Of a stretch of DNA of 64,000 nt, positions 52,107-60,342 are shown in pieces. Numbering within the stretch: the stretch's first letter is position 1; every line of letters begins with the position of its first letter. A model generated the notes under the pieces. The model saw nothing but the letters and a program-made list of their open reading frames with translations. It was not told where the DNA came from and ran no database searches. Origin of the DNA: Mycobacterium sp. IS-1590 (GTDB lineage: Bacteria; Actinomycetota; Actinomycetes; Mycobacteriales; Mycobacteriaceae); contig NZ_LQIW01000012.1 in NCBI RefSeq assembly GCF_001500025.1, positions 1 through 64,000 on the forward strand, written 5' to 3'. A program made the translations under genes and the position numbers.

Positions 52107-52589
52107 GTGAGGGTGCGACCGTTCGAAGACGTGGTGGCCGAGCACGGTCCGACCGTGCTGCGAGTCTGCCGCGCGGTCGTCGGTCCCGTCGACGCCGAAG
52201 ACGCCTGGTCGGAGACGTTCCTGTCGGCGGTGCGGGCCTACCCGCAGTTGCCGGCCGACGCCAATGTCCAGGCGTGGCTCGTCACGATCGCGCACCGCCG
52301 CGCCCTCGACGTCGGCCGCGCCCGCTCCCGCAGGCCCACGCCCACCGACTCGGTGCCGGACCGGCCGTCGCCGCGGGCGGACCCCGCGTCCCGCGACCCC
52401 GACCTGTGGGACGCCCTGGCGCGACTGCCCGCCAAGCAGCGCCAGGCCGTCGCCTACCACCACCTCGCGGGCCTGCCGTTCGCCGAGATCGCCGGGCTGC
52501 TCGGCAACTCCCCCGAGGCTGCGCGCCGCGCCGCGGCCGACGGCATCAAGACCCTTCGTAAGAGCTACCGTGAGGACCAAAGCCGATGA
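52107..52589 (+). CDS. ECF-like sigma factor coupled to ogt
   Basis: 160 residues from GTG 52107 (VRVRPFEDVVAEHGPTVLRV) or GTG 52113. Sigma-2 region: VGPVDAEDAWSETFLSAVRA then VQAWLVTIAHRRALDVGRAR. Sigma-4 region: ALARLPAKQRQAVAYHHLAGLPFAEIAGLLGNSPEAARRA. The linker is short and Pro-rich. The stop overlaps the ogt ATG (ATGA), so the two are translated together; an anti-sigma factor gene is not visible. It probably directs expression of its own operon and repair genes, an inference from context. Confidence 0.8.
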   Translation: MRVRPFEDVVAEHGPTVLRVCRAVVGPVDAEDAWSETFLSAVRAYPQLPADANVQAWLVTIAHRRALDVGRARSRRPTPTDSVPDRPSPRADPASRDPDLWDALARLPAKQRQAVAYHHLAGLPFAEIAGLLGNSPEAARRAAADGIKTLRKSYREDQSR

Positions 52590-53179
52590 CCGCCAGCATG
52601 TTCGATGAACTGAACCCCGACGGCCATACCCTCGACCGCTTGCACCGGCGGCTGGAACGCGCCGCCGACGATCAGGGTGTGCTCGACGTCGCCTACCGCA
52701 TGGTCGAGAGCCCCGTCGGCCCGCTCCTGCTGGCCGCCACCACCGTCGGACTGGTCCGGGTCGCGTTCGACGTCGAGGGCCACGACGCGGTGCTCACCCG
52801 ATTGGCGGAGGTCGTCAGTCCCCGCATCCTCGATTCGCCCGCGCGACTCGACACCGTCGCACGCCAACTCGACGAATACTTCGCCAAGCAACGCACCGCG
52901 TTCGAAGTGCCGGTCGACCTACGGTTGGCCGCGGGTTTCCGGCGAAGCGTGATCGAACACCTCCGCGACATCGGCTACGGACAGCGGGCAAGCTACGCCA
53001 GCGTCGCCGCCGCCGTCGGCAACCCCCGCGCGGTGCGGGCGGTGGGCAGCGCCTGTGCCCACAATCCCCTACCGGTGGTGATCCCATGCCATCGCGTCGT
53101 GCGCTCAGACGGATCACCCGGACAGTACGTCGGCGGACCCGACGCGAAGTCGACGCTGCTGAGCCTGGAGGCCGCCTGA
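52586..53179 (+). CDS. ogt: Methylated-DNA-protein cysteine methyltransferase
   Basis: 197 residues. Ogt moves alkyl groups from O6-alkylguanine to its own cysteine. The active site VVIPCHRVVRSDGSPGQYVGG is near residue 172, preceded by the Arg-finger/HTH region GYGQRASYASVAAAVGNPRAVRAVG. The N-terminal domain is about 100 residues. Coupled to the sigma factor upstream. M. tuberculosis has another ogt elsewhere (Rv1316c, in the alkA operon), so this may be an extra copy. Confidence 0.93.
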   Translation: MTASMFDELNPDGHTLDRLHRRLERAADDQGVLDVAYRMVESPVGPLLLAATTVGLVRVAFDVEGHDAVLTRLAEVVSPRILDSPARLDTVARQLDEYFAKQRTAFEVPVDLRLAAGFRRSVIEHLRDIGYGQRASYASVAAAVGNPRAVRAVGSACAHNPLPVVIPCHRVVRSDGSPGQYVGGPDAKSTLLSLEAA

Positions 53180-53264
53180 GGACGTGAATCGGCGGCATCG
53201 GATCGTGGTGCGTCCTGACCTGGAAGCGTCTGTAACAGGTTTCAGTTTGTGCGATCATCTGGGG

Positions 53265-53756
53265 ATGCGTCGCTGGTTCGTGCTCCTCGTGGTCGCCATG
53301 GCGACTGCCGCCGGGGTGGTCGCTGCGCCCGCATCGGCGGTCACCGCCCCGATCGGCAGGCTCGGGGACACCTTGCAGGTGAAGTTCAAGGGTTTGGTCG
53401 CCGACATCACCGTGCACAGCGTTGATCCGTCCCCGATCCCGCCGGGCTTCGGTTATCCCCCGCGGCCTCCGCGTCAGCAGGTCTGGCGGGCCTGGGTGAC
53501 CGTGCACTCCGTCCAGGTGCCCACGCCGTACGCGCAGTCGATCACCTACAGCTTCCGTGGTGTGACGCCGACGGGCGACAGCTACGAACCGCGCAACACC
53601 GACGCCCCGGACGCATTGCAACCGCAACTGAACAACGCACCGGCCGGGTCGACGGTCAGCGGCGCCGTGTTCTGGGATTGCTATCGCGACCTGGTGTCCA
53701 ACGTGGTGCTGCTGGACAAGATCACCGGCGAACATCTGGCTCAGTGGAACGTGTAG
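53265..53756 (+). CDS. Exported MPT63-like protein (Rv2668 position)
   Basis: 163 residues from ATG 53265 (MRRWFVLLVVAMATAAGVVA); the frame from 53184 has no support. A signal peptide ends near ASAVTAP. The mature part (IGRLGDTLQVKFKGLVADIT, QVWRAWVTVHSVQVPTPYAQ, SGAVFWDCYRDLVSNVVLL) has the order and spacing of MPT63-type beta-sandwich secreted proteins. It stands between clpC2/ogt and the GNAT gene, as Rv2668 does. Function unknown. Confidence 0.75.
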   Translation: MRRWFVLLVVAMATAAGVVAAPASAVTAPIGRLGDTLQVKFKGLVADITVHSVDPSPIPPGFGYPPRPPRQQVWRAWVTVHSVQVPTPYAQSITYSFRGVTPTGDSYEPRNTDAPDALQPQLNNAPAGSTVSGAVFWDCYRDLVSNVVLLDKITGEHLAQWNV

Positions 53757-53762
53757 TCGCCG

Positions 53763-54293
53763 TTGGGCATTGACGTCGCGAGGGCTGTCGACGCCGACCT
53801 GCGCGATCTGGCCGACGTCGCCGCCCGCACCTTTCCGCTCGCCTGTCCGCCGGAGGTGACTCCCGACGACGTCGCTGCGTTCATCGAGGAGAACCTGGCC
53901 GAATCGCGCTTCGGCGACTACCTTCATGACCCCGATCGGGTGGTGCTCGTCGCACGCACCGGTGCTTGTCTCACCGGCTACGCCATGCTGATTCGCGGTG
54001 TGCCCGACGACCCCGACGTCCACCGTGCGGTCGAGCCTCGCCCCGCGGTCGAGGTGTCGAAGATCTATGTGCTGCCCGAGCACCACGGCTCCGGTGTGGC
54101 GACCGCGCTGATGACCGAGGCGCTGCGGACGGCCGCAGACGTGGGCGCCGCGGTCGTGTGGCTGGGTGTCAATCAGCAGAACCGGCGTGCGCAGCGGTTC
54201 TACGCCAAGCACGGGTTCGCCGTCAGCGGGACGAAGACCTTCCGGTTGGGCGCGGCGATCGAAGACGATTTCGTGATGGTGCGGACGCTGTAG
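53763..54293 (+). CDS. GNAT-family N-acetyltransferase (Rv2669-like)
   Basis: 176 residues from TTG 53763 (LGIDVARAVDADLRDLADVA), six bases after the previous stop. The acetyl-CoA loop is in IYVLPEHHGSGVATALMTEAL near residue 110, and LGVNQQNRRAQRFYAKHGFAVSG is the classic GNAT motif B. Substrate unknown. Convergent with zapE. Confidence 0.9.
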   Translation: MGIDVARAVDADLRDLADVAARTFPLACPPEVTPDDVAAFIEENLAESRFGDYLHDPDRVVLVARTGACLTGYAMLIRGVPDDPDVHRAVEPRPAVEVSKIYVLPEHHGSGVATALMTEALRTAADVGAAVVWLGVNQQNRRAQRFYAKHGFAVSGTKTFRLGAAIEDDFVMVRTL

Positions 54294-54360
54294 CGGGGCC
54301 GAGTGTGGGCCCGACGCACGTGCCGGGCGCCAACTGCGTGCGGGTAACCCACGTTCGCGA

Positions 54361-55380
54361 TCAAAGGGGGGGCCGCGACAACGCGAGCAACCGGGACATC
54401 GCCCGCAGGTACTTCTTGCGGAAACCGCCCGCCAGCATCTCGTCGCTGAAGATGGTGTCGAGCTTGGCGCCTGACGCCACGACCGGGATCCCCGCGTCGT
54501 AGAGCCGGTCGGTCAGCGACACCAGCCGCAAGGCCACATTCTGGTCGTCGACCGTATGCACCCCGGTGAGGTAGACCGCCGCGACGCCCTCGATCAACGT
54601 CAGATATCGCGAGGGGTGCATGGTGGCCAGATGCGCGCACAGTGCGTCGAAGTCGTCGAGCGTCGCACCCGGTGACCGCGCGGCACGCTCGCGGACCTCG
54701 GTGTCGCCCAGCGGCTCGGGAGCCGGCGGAAGATCGCGGTGACGGTAATCCGGCCCGTCGATGCGCACCGTCTCGAAAATCGCTGCCAGAGTGTTGATCT
54801 CACGCAGGAAGTCCTGCGCGGCGAACCGGCCCTCCCCCAGCTGCTCGGGCAGCGTGTTCGACGTGGCGGCCACCGACACCCCGCGCTCGACGAGCTGCGA
54901 AAGCAACCGAGAGATCAGCGTCGTGTTGCCCGGGTCGTCGAGCTCGAACTCGTCGATACAGACCACCACGTAGTCGGCCAGCAGCTCGATGCACTCGACG
55001 AAACCGAAAACACTTGCCAGCTGGGTTAATTCACCGAAGGTGGCGAACGCCTTCGGTTCCGGCAGCCGGTAGTACGACGACGCCAGCAGGTGCGTCTTGC
55101 CGACCCCGAAGCCGCCGTCGAGATACAGCCCGACACCGGGCAGCACCTCACGGCGGCCGAACAGCTTCTTCTTGCCCTCCCGACGCTGCACCGCCTGCTC
55201 GCAGAACCGCACACACCTGTCGACGGCCGCGGCCTGTGACGGCTGGGCGGGATCAGGGATGTAGGTGTCGAAGCTGACGTCGGAGAACGTGGGTGGCGGC
55301 ACGAGTTGGGCGATCAGCCGGTCCGGGGTGACGTCGGGGTGGCGGTCGACCAGATGCTGCACCGCGCCGGACCCGTCCAT
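54361..55380 (-). CDS. zapE: ZapE/AFG1-family ATPase
   Basis: 339 residues. Walker A GGFGVGKTHLLASSYY near residue 110 and Walker B VVCIDEFELDDPGN near 165 are in the AFG1-like context, with YLDGGFG before and LVERGVSVAATSNTLPEQLGEGRFAAQ after, as in the family. E. coli ZapE is linked to Z-ring constriction; mitochondrial AFG1 to protein quality control. Same place as Rv2670c. Divergent from the RibD-like gene, 34 bases apart. Confidence 0.92.
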   Translation of the reverse strand: MDGSGAVQHLVDRHPDVTPDRLIAQLVPPPTFSDVSFDTYIPDPAQPSQAAAVDRCVRFCEQAVQRREGKKKLFGRREVLPGVGLYLDGGFGVGKTHLLASSYYRLPEPKAFATFGELTQLASVFGFVECIELLADYVVVCIDEFELDDPGNTTLISRLLSQLVERGVSVAATSNTLPEQLGEGRFAAQDFLREINTLAAIFETVRIDGPDYRHRDLPPAPEPLGDTEVRERAARSPGATLDDFDALCAHLATMHPSRYLTLIEGVAAVYLTGVHTVDDQNVALRLVSLTDRLYDAGIPVVASGAKLDTIFSDEMLAGGFRKKYLRAMSRLLALSRPPL

Positions 55381-55414
55381 GCACGCACCCTATCGACGTG
55401 CTGCAATCATCTTC

Positions 55415-56197
55415 ATGCCCGATACCGCCGCTGCGGCGCACTTCACAGTGCTCGGGCCCGACGGCGACCGCATCGACGGCGCCGACGGGCGGCTGGCCGA
55501 CTTCTACGCCTACCCCGCCGACCTGGACAGGTGCTGGGTGCGCGGCAACATGATCGCCAGCATCGACGGCGGAGCGACCGCCGGCGGCAAGACCGCGGCG
55601 CTCGGCGGGGCCGGCGACCGCAGCGTCTTCGAGCAGATGCGCTACGCCGCCGACGTGATCCTCGTCGGCGCCGAAACCGTGCGCACCGAGAACTACTCCG
55701 GCGCGCAGGTGCCCGTAACGCAGCGCGGCGCCCGGCAAGCGCGCGGCCAGGCGGAGGTGCCGCCGATCGCCGTCCTCACCCGCTCGGGCAACCTCGACCC
55801 CGACGCCCGGTTCTTCACCCGCACCGAGGTGCCGCCGCTGATCCTGACGCCCACCGCCGCATACGACGACACCCGCAAGCGCCTCGGCGGGGTCGCTGAG
55901 GTGATTGACGCCTCGGGCCCTCGACCCGACGAGGTGGACGCCGCGACCGCGCTGCACGCGCTGGCCGAACGCAAGCTGGTGCGGGTGCTCACCGAGGGAG
56001 GCCCGCTGATTTTGAGCCTGCTGATAGAGAGCGACCTGCTCGACGAGCTGTGTGTGACGGTGGCCCCGTTCCTGCTTGGCGGCAAAGCGCGGCGCATCGC
56101 ATCGGGTCCCGGTGAGGTGCTGACCCGGATGCGTCCGGCGCATGTGCTGACCGACGACGACGGCTATCTCTACACCCGTTACGTGCGGCTCGGCTGA
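55415..56197 (+). CDS. RibD C-terminal-like pyrimidine reductase (Rv2671-type)
   Basis: 260 residues from ATG 55415 (MPDTAAAAHFTVLGPDGDRI). DHFR-like Rossmann fold: VRGNMIASIDGGATAGGKT near residue 45, DVILVGAETVRTENYSG near 85, and LVRVLTEGGPLILSLLIESDL near 190 for NADPH. Size and place match Rv2671, annotated RibD-like and reported, as I recall, to substitute for dihydrofolate reductase when overexpressed. A full riboflavin role is uncertain because the deaminase domain is missing. Confidence 0.9.
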   Translation: MPDTAAAAHFTVLGPDGDRIDGADGRLADFYAYPADLDRCWVRGNMIASIDGGATAGGKTAALGGAGDRSVFEQMRYAADVILVGAETVRTENYSGAQVPVTQRGARQARGQAEVPPIAVLTRSGNLDPDARFFTRTEVPPLILTPTAAYDDTRKRLGGVAEVIDASGPRPDEVDAATALHALAERKLVRVLTEGGPLILSLLIESDLLDELCVTVAPFLLGGKARRIASGPGEVLTRMRPAHVLTDDDGYLYTRYVRLG

Positions 56198-56222
56198 GCC
56201 GCCGGTCAGTACTGTGGTCGGC

Positions 56223-57788
56223 ATGCATCGGCGTGGTCAGCTGGTTCGGCTTCTCAGCCTGGCGTCCGTCGTGGCGTTCGTCGCGGCGTGCTCGCCGGGC
56301 CTTGCCGCCAATCCCCGCTTCGCCACCGACTCCGGGGCGGGACCTCAGGGCGAGCCCCAGACGACCAACCCCGCCGAGGGCCCGCCGGCCATCGAGGCAC
56401 CGAAGAACGACCTGGCCTGGCGGGACTGCACCTCGCGGGTCTTCAGCGATGCCGCCGTGCCCGCCGTGCCGGGTGTGACGCTGGACTGCGCCACCTACGA
56501 CGCCGACCTCGACCCGATCAACGGCGCGTCGGGCTCGGTCAGCATCGGGGTGGTGCGCGCACGCGGCGCGCAGACTCCGGATGACGCCGGCCCCTTGGTG
56601 ATGACCACCGGTTCGGATCTGCCGTCGTCACTGCAGCTGCCGGTGTGGCTGTCGCGCGCGGGCGCCGACGTTCTCAACAGTCATCCGGTCGTCGCCGTCG
56701 ACCGCCGCGGGATGGGAATGTCCGGGGCACTGGACTGCCGCGACCTGTTCGATCGCCAGGAGATGCTGGACCAGGCGCAGTTCCAGTCCGGCGACGATCC
56801 GGTGGCGAACCTGGGCGCCATCGTTCAGACGGCGACCACAAGCTGCACCGACACCATCGCCCCCGGCGACTCGGCCTACGACAACTCCCACGCGGCCGAG
56901 GACCTCGAGCGGCTGCGCAGCACCTGGGACGTGCCCACCCTCGCGCTCCTGGGCGTCGGAAACGGCGCGCAGGTGGCACTCGCATACGCCGGGTCGCATC
57001 CCAACAAGGTCGCGCGCCTGGTGCTCGATTCCCCGCTGCCGCTGGGCATCGCCGCCGAGGCCGCGATGGAGCAGCGGGTCAAGGGCGAGCAGGCCGCGCT
57101 CGACGCCTGGGCCGCGCAGTGCGCCGCGACCAACTGCGCGCTGGGCCCGGACCCGAAAGCGGCGGTGGACGCGCTGCTGTCGGCCTCACGTCAGGGCCGC
57201 GGACCCAACGGCGCTGCCGTCGCGACCGTGGCCAACGCGATCTCGACCGCGCTGGCCTACCCCCGCGGCGACCGCATCGAGTCGGGTAATGCGCTGGCAG
57301 CGGCGATCGCGGCCGCGCAGTCGGGCGATTCCGCGCCCTTCACCGAGCTGATCACGCGGGCCGAGAGCCTGCGGAACACCGACGGCCAGTTCGTCAACGG
57401 CTGCAGCGACTCGCTGAACCGGCCCACCCCCGACCGCGTGCGAGAACTGGTCGTGGCCTGGAACAAGCTGTATCCGCAGTTCGGCACGGTCGGCGCGCTG
57501 AACCTGGTCGATTGCCTGAACTGGCCGAGCGGTTCGACACCCCAGCAGCCGGAGAACCTCAAGATCCCGGTGCTGCTGCTCGGCACGCAGAACGATCCGA
57601 TCGTCGGCAATGAGGGCGTCGCCGCCGTCGCGGCCACGGTGATCAACGCCGGGTCGGCCAACAGGCGGGTGATGTGGCAGGGCATCGGGCACGGGGCCTC
57701 GATCTACTCACCGTGTGCGCTGCCGCCGGTCGTGGGCTACCTCGACAGCGGCAACCTGCCGGACACCGATACGTTCTGCCCTGCCTGA
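56223..57788 (+). CDS. Lipoprotein alpha/beta hydrolase, TAP-like protease family, nucleophile replaced
   Basis: 521 residues from ATG 56223 (MHRRGQLVRLLSLASVVAFV). The signal ends in a lipobox (VAAC), so it is a lipoprotein. The hydrolase domain has VVAVDRRGMGMSGALDCRD and the C-terminal TAP-like LKIPVLLLGTQNDPIVGNEG (Asp) with WQGIGHGASIYSPC (His). At the nucleophile elbow the sequence is LLGVGNGAQVAL, where GxSxG would be expected, so the catalytic Ser appears to be Gly. Position matches Rv2672 (annotated secreted protease). It may be a binding protein, or the Ser may lie elsewhere. Confidence 0.85.
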   Translation: MHRRGQLVRLLSLASVVAFVAACSPGLAANPRFATDSGAGPQGEPQTTNPAEGPPAIEAPKNDLAWRDCTSRVFSDAAVPAVPGVTLDCATYDADLDPINGASGSVSIGVVRARGAQTPDDAGPLVMTTGSDLPSSLQLPVWLSRAGADVLNSHPVVAVDRRGMGMSGALDCRDLFDRQEMLDQAQFQSGDDPVANLGAIVQTATTSCTDTIAPGDSAYDNSHAAEDLERLRSTWDVPTLALLGVGNGAQVALAYAGSHPNKVARLVLDSPLPLGIAAEAAMEQRVKGEQAALDAWAAQCAATNCALGPDPKAAVDALLSASRQGRGPNGAAVATVANAISTALAYPRGDRIESGNALAAAIAAAQSGDSAPFTELITRAESLRNTDGQFVNGCSDSLNRPTPDRVRELVVAWNKLYPQFGTVGALNLVDCLNWPSGSTPQQPENLKIPVLLLGTQNDPIVGNEGVAAVAATVINAGSANRRVMWQGIGHGASIYSPCALPPVVGYLDSGNLPDTDTFCPA

Positions 57789-57803
57789 CGCCTGACCTCG
57801 ACG

Positions 57804-59138
57804 GTGGTCGGGTACCGTGCGGTCGTGCGCGATCTTGTGGCCAGTTCGTTGACGACACCCTTCCGGCCCCGGACCTCCCCACCCAGCGTTGCGTCGGTGT
57901 TGAAGGTGATCCTGTGGCCGTTGGCGATTCTGTTCATCATCCACCGCAGCTACGTGCTGGCGACCAACGGCTACATCACCGACGACTACGGGCCCGTCTA
58001 CCGTGCGGTCGTCAATTTCAAGATGGGCTGGGACATCTACAACGAGCACTTCAACCACGTCGACCCGCACTATCTGTATCCGCCGGGTGGGACGTTGTTG
58101 ATGGCGCCGTTCGGCTACCTTCCCGTCGACGCGTCGCGGTACTGGTTCATCTTCTTCAACACTGTGGCGATCGTGCTGGCCGCCTACTTCCTGGTGCGGC
58201 TCTTCGGTTACGGCTTCCGTTCGGTCGCGCTGCCCGCGCTGCTGGCCGCGATGTTCTGCACCGAAAGCGTGATCAACACACTGGTTTTCGGCAATATCAA
58301 CGGCTGCATCCTGCTGGCGGAGGTGCTGTTCTTCCGCTGGCTGCTTGACGGGAAGCGCAACCATGAATGGTTGGCGGGTGTTGCGATCGGGTTGACGTTG
58401 GTGGTCAAACCGCTTCTGGCGCCGCTGTTGTTGCTGCCGCTGCTGAATCGCCAATGGCGCGCGCTGGTGGCCGCCTTCGTGGTGCCGCTGGTCTTCAACG
58501 TCGCGGCGTGGCCGTTGATCAGCGACCCGATGAGCTTTTTCACCCGCACCGTTCCCTACATCATGACCACCCGCGACTACTTCAACAGCTCGATCGCCGG
58601 CAACGGCATCTATTACGGCCTTCCGACATGGCTGATCCTGTTGTTGCGCATCGCCTTTGTCGTGATCGCCGTGATTTCGCTGTGGCTGTTGTACAAGTAC
58701 TACCGCACCCGCGATCCGCTCTTCTGGATGACAACGTCGTCGGGCGTGCTGCTGATCACCTCGTTCCTGGTACTGTCCCTGGGGCAGGGCTACTACTCGA
58801 TGATGTTGTTCCCGTTCCTGATGACGGTGGTGCTGCCGAACTCGGTGCTGCGCAATTGGCCTGCGTGGCTGGCGATCTACGGGTTCATGAGCGCCGACCG
58901 CTGGCTGCTCGGACACTGGCCGACGACGGGTCGGTTCCTCGAGTACATGAAGTTCACCTACGGCTGGGGCCTGATGCTGGTCGTCGTCTTCTCGGTGCTG
59001 TACTTCCGCTATCTGGACGCCAAGTCGGACGGCCGTCTCGACGATGGAATCGACCCGACGTGGCTGAAGAAACCGCCGCCCTCGGATCCGGATGCTGCGG
59101 CAGAACCGGCACGGCCGGTCGCGCCACCGATCAGCTGA
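57804..59138 (+). CDS. aftC: AftC, alpha-(1->3)-arabinofuranosyltransferase
   Basis: 444 residues from GTG 57804 (VVGYRAVVRDLVASSLTTPF); GTG 57825 is possible. A GT-C fold membrane enzyme that puts alpha-1,3 branches into arabinogalactan and lipoarabinomannan using decaprenyl-phosphoryl arabinose. About ten membrane helices; the loop after the first carries the acidic pair in GYITDDYGPVYRAVV, and PHYLYPPGGTLLMAPFGYLP matches the DUF2029/GT87 signature. Pro/Ala-rich cytoplasmic tail. Same place as Rv2673. Confidence 0.92.
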   Translation: MVGYRAVVRDLVASSLTTPFRPRTSPPSVASVLKVILWPLAILFIIHRSYVLATNGYITDDYGPVYRAVVNFKMGWDIYNEHFNHVDPHYLYPPGGTLLMAPFGYLPVDASRYWFIFFNTVAIVLAAYFLVRLFGYGFRSVALPALLAAMFCTESVINTLVFGNINGCILLAEVLFFRWLLDGKRNHEWLAGVAIGLTLVVKPLLAPLLLLPLLNRQWRALVAAFVVPLVFNVAAWPLISDPMSFFTRTVPYIMTTRDYFNSSIAGNGIYYGLPTWLILLLRIAFVVIAVISLWLLYKYYRTRDPLFWMTTSSGVLLITSFLVLSLGQGYYSMMLFPFLMTVVLPNSVLRNWPAWLAIYGFMSADRWLLGHWPTTGRFLEYMKFTYGWGLMLVVVFSVLYFRYLDAKSDGRLDDGIDPTWLKKPPPSDPDAAAEPARPVAPPIS

Positions 59139-59272
59139 CGCCGTTTACGGCTCCGACAGTATTTGCCAACGCAAGGTCTTGGCTCGGGTTCGGGGCCCTA
59201 TACCAGTGCTGTCGCGCCTTTGATCTCGTACGATTGATTCGCTCACGGGGGTGGTCTACAGGGGAGGCGCAA

Positions 59273-60340
59273 ATGCCGAGAATCCCGGTAGATCCGCAGT
59301 CCATCACGGCGGAATGGTTGAGCGAGGTTCTCGACGCTGACGTGCGGGTCTGCAAGCTCGAGCAGTTCGGGATCGGCTATGGGCTTCTCGGGGGCCTCTA
59401 TCGGGCCCATCTCGATGGCGACCCGGACCTACCGCCCACTGTCGTGGTCAAGCTGCCGACGCTGGACACGACCGCGCGGACCCACCTGTGCGAAGACCTG
59501 GAGTTCTACCGACGAGAGGTCCGGTTCTACCAGGAGATCGGCCTGTCGAATCCGCTGCCACCCGCCCGGCCGTATTTCGCGGCCATCGACGAAGCCACCC
59601 ACGATTTCGTCCTGGTGCTCGAGGATCTGGGTCGGCTCCGCAACGTCGACCAGCTCGTCGGCTGCTCGGTCGCTGACGCTGAAACCGTCGTCGACGCGAT
59701 CGCCCGCCACCACGCGTACTGGTGGGAAAGCGATCGCCTCGCGTCGCTGCCGTGGCTGAAGGCGCATACAGAACCGCCATTTCCCGATGTAGCCATCAGC
59801 AACTACCACGCCGCCTGGCCCAAGTGTGTCGCGCGGCTGGGCTCGGAGTTGACGCCGGCGGTCCGCGACTACGGCGACCGGTTCGCGACGTTGATGCCGT
59901 GGTTCCTGGCGCAGGTCTCCCGGGCACCTCAGACCTTCCTGCACGGCGATCTCCGGTTGGATCAGTTGTTTTTCGCCGTGGACGCCGGGGATCCACCGCT
60001 CACAGTTCTGGACTGGCAAGTCACGAACCGGGGCCGGGGCGCCTACGACGTCGGCTACTTCCTCAGCCAGAGCCTCACTCCCGACACTCGGCGTGGTTGC
60101 GAGCACCAGCTACTCGACCGCTATCGCACGCGTCTTGCCGGGTACGGAATCGACTATCCCGCAGACCAACTGAACCGGGATTACCGGATCGCCGTCGCAT
60201 GGTGCTTCGTCTATCCCGTCATGGCCGAGGGTCGAATCGAGATCGTCAACGACCGCAATGCACGGCTGGCCCGCTTGATGTTCCGCCGTGCGGTCGCGGC
60301 CCTGGAAGACCACGACGCATTCTCCCTGGGACCGGACTGA
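59273..60340 (+). CDS. Aminoglycoside-phosphotransferase-fold kinase (EcKL/DUF1679-like)
   Basis: 355 residues from ATG 59273 (MPRIPVDPQSITAEWLSEVL) with GGGGAGG upstream. Kinase-like fold: PTVVVKLPTLDTTART (ATP Lys), DFVLVLEDLGRLRNVDQLVG hinge, catalytic loop FLHGDLRLDQLFF near residue 225 and metal Asp in TVLDWQVTNRGRG near 245. The loop has Gln where HxDxxxxN kinases have Asn, a variant seen in some family members. Substrate unknown; mycobacteria have many such genes, often near lipid metabolism. Confidence 0.85.
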   Translation: MPRIPVDPQSITAEWLSEVLDADVRVCKLEQFGIGYGLLGGLYRAHLDGDPDLPPTVVVKLPTLDTTARTHLCEDLEFYRREVRFYQEIGLSNPLPPARPYFAAIDEATHDFVLVLEDLGRLRNVDQLVGCSVADAETVVDAIARHHAYWWESDRLASLPWLKAHTEPPFPDVAISNYHAAWPKCVARLGSELTPAVRDYGDRFATLMPWFLAQVSRAPQTFLHGDLRLDQLFFAVDAGDPPLTVLDWQVTNRGRGAYDVGYFLSQSLTPDTRRGCEHQLLDRYRTRLAGYGIDYPADQLNRDYRIAVAWCFVYPVMAEGRIEIVNDRNARLARLMFRRAVAALEDHDAFSLGPD

Positions 60341-60342
60341 CC

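Noticed and set aside
58367..59272. Long upstream extension of the kinase-fold gene through aftC
   Set aside because: The extension overlaps aftC in another frame; ATG 59273 with a good ribosome site starts the real protein.
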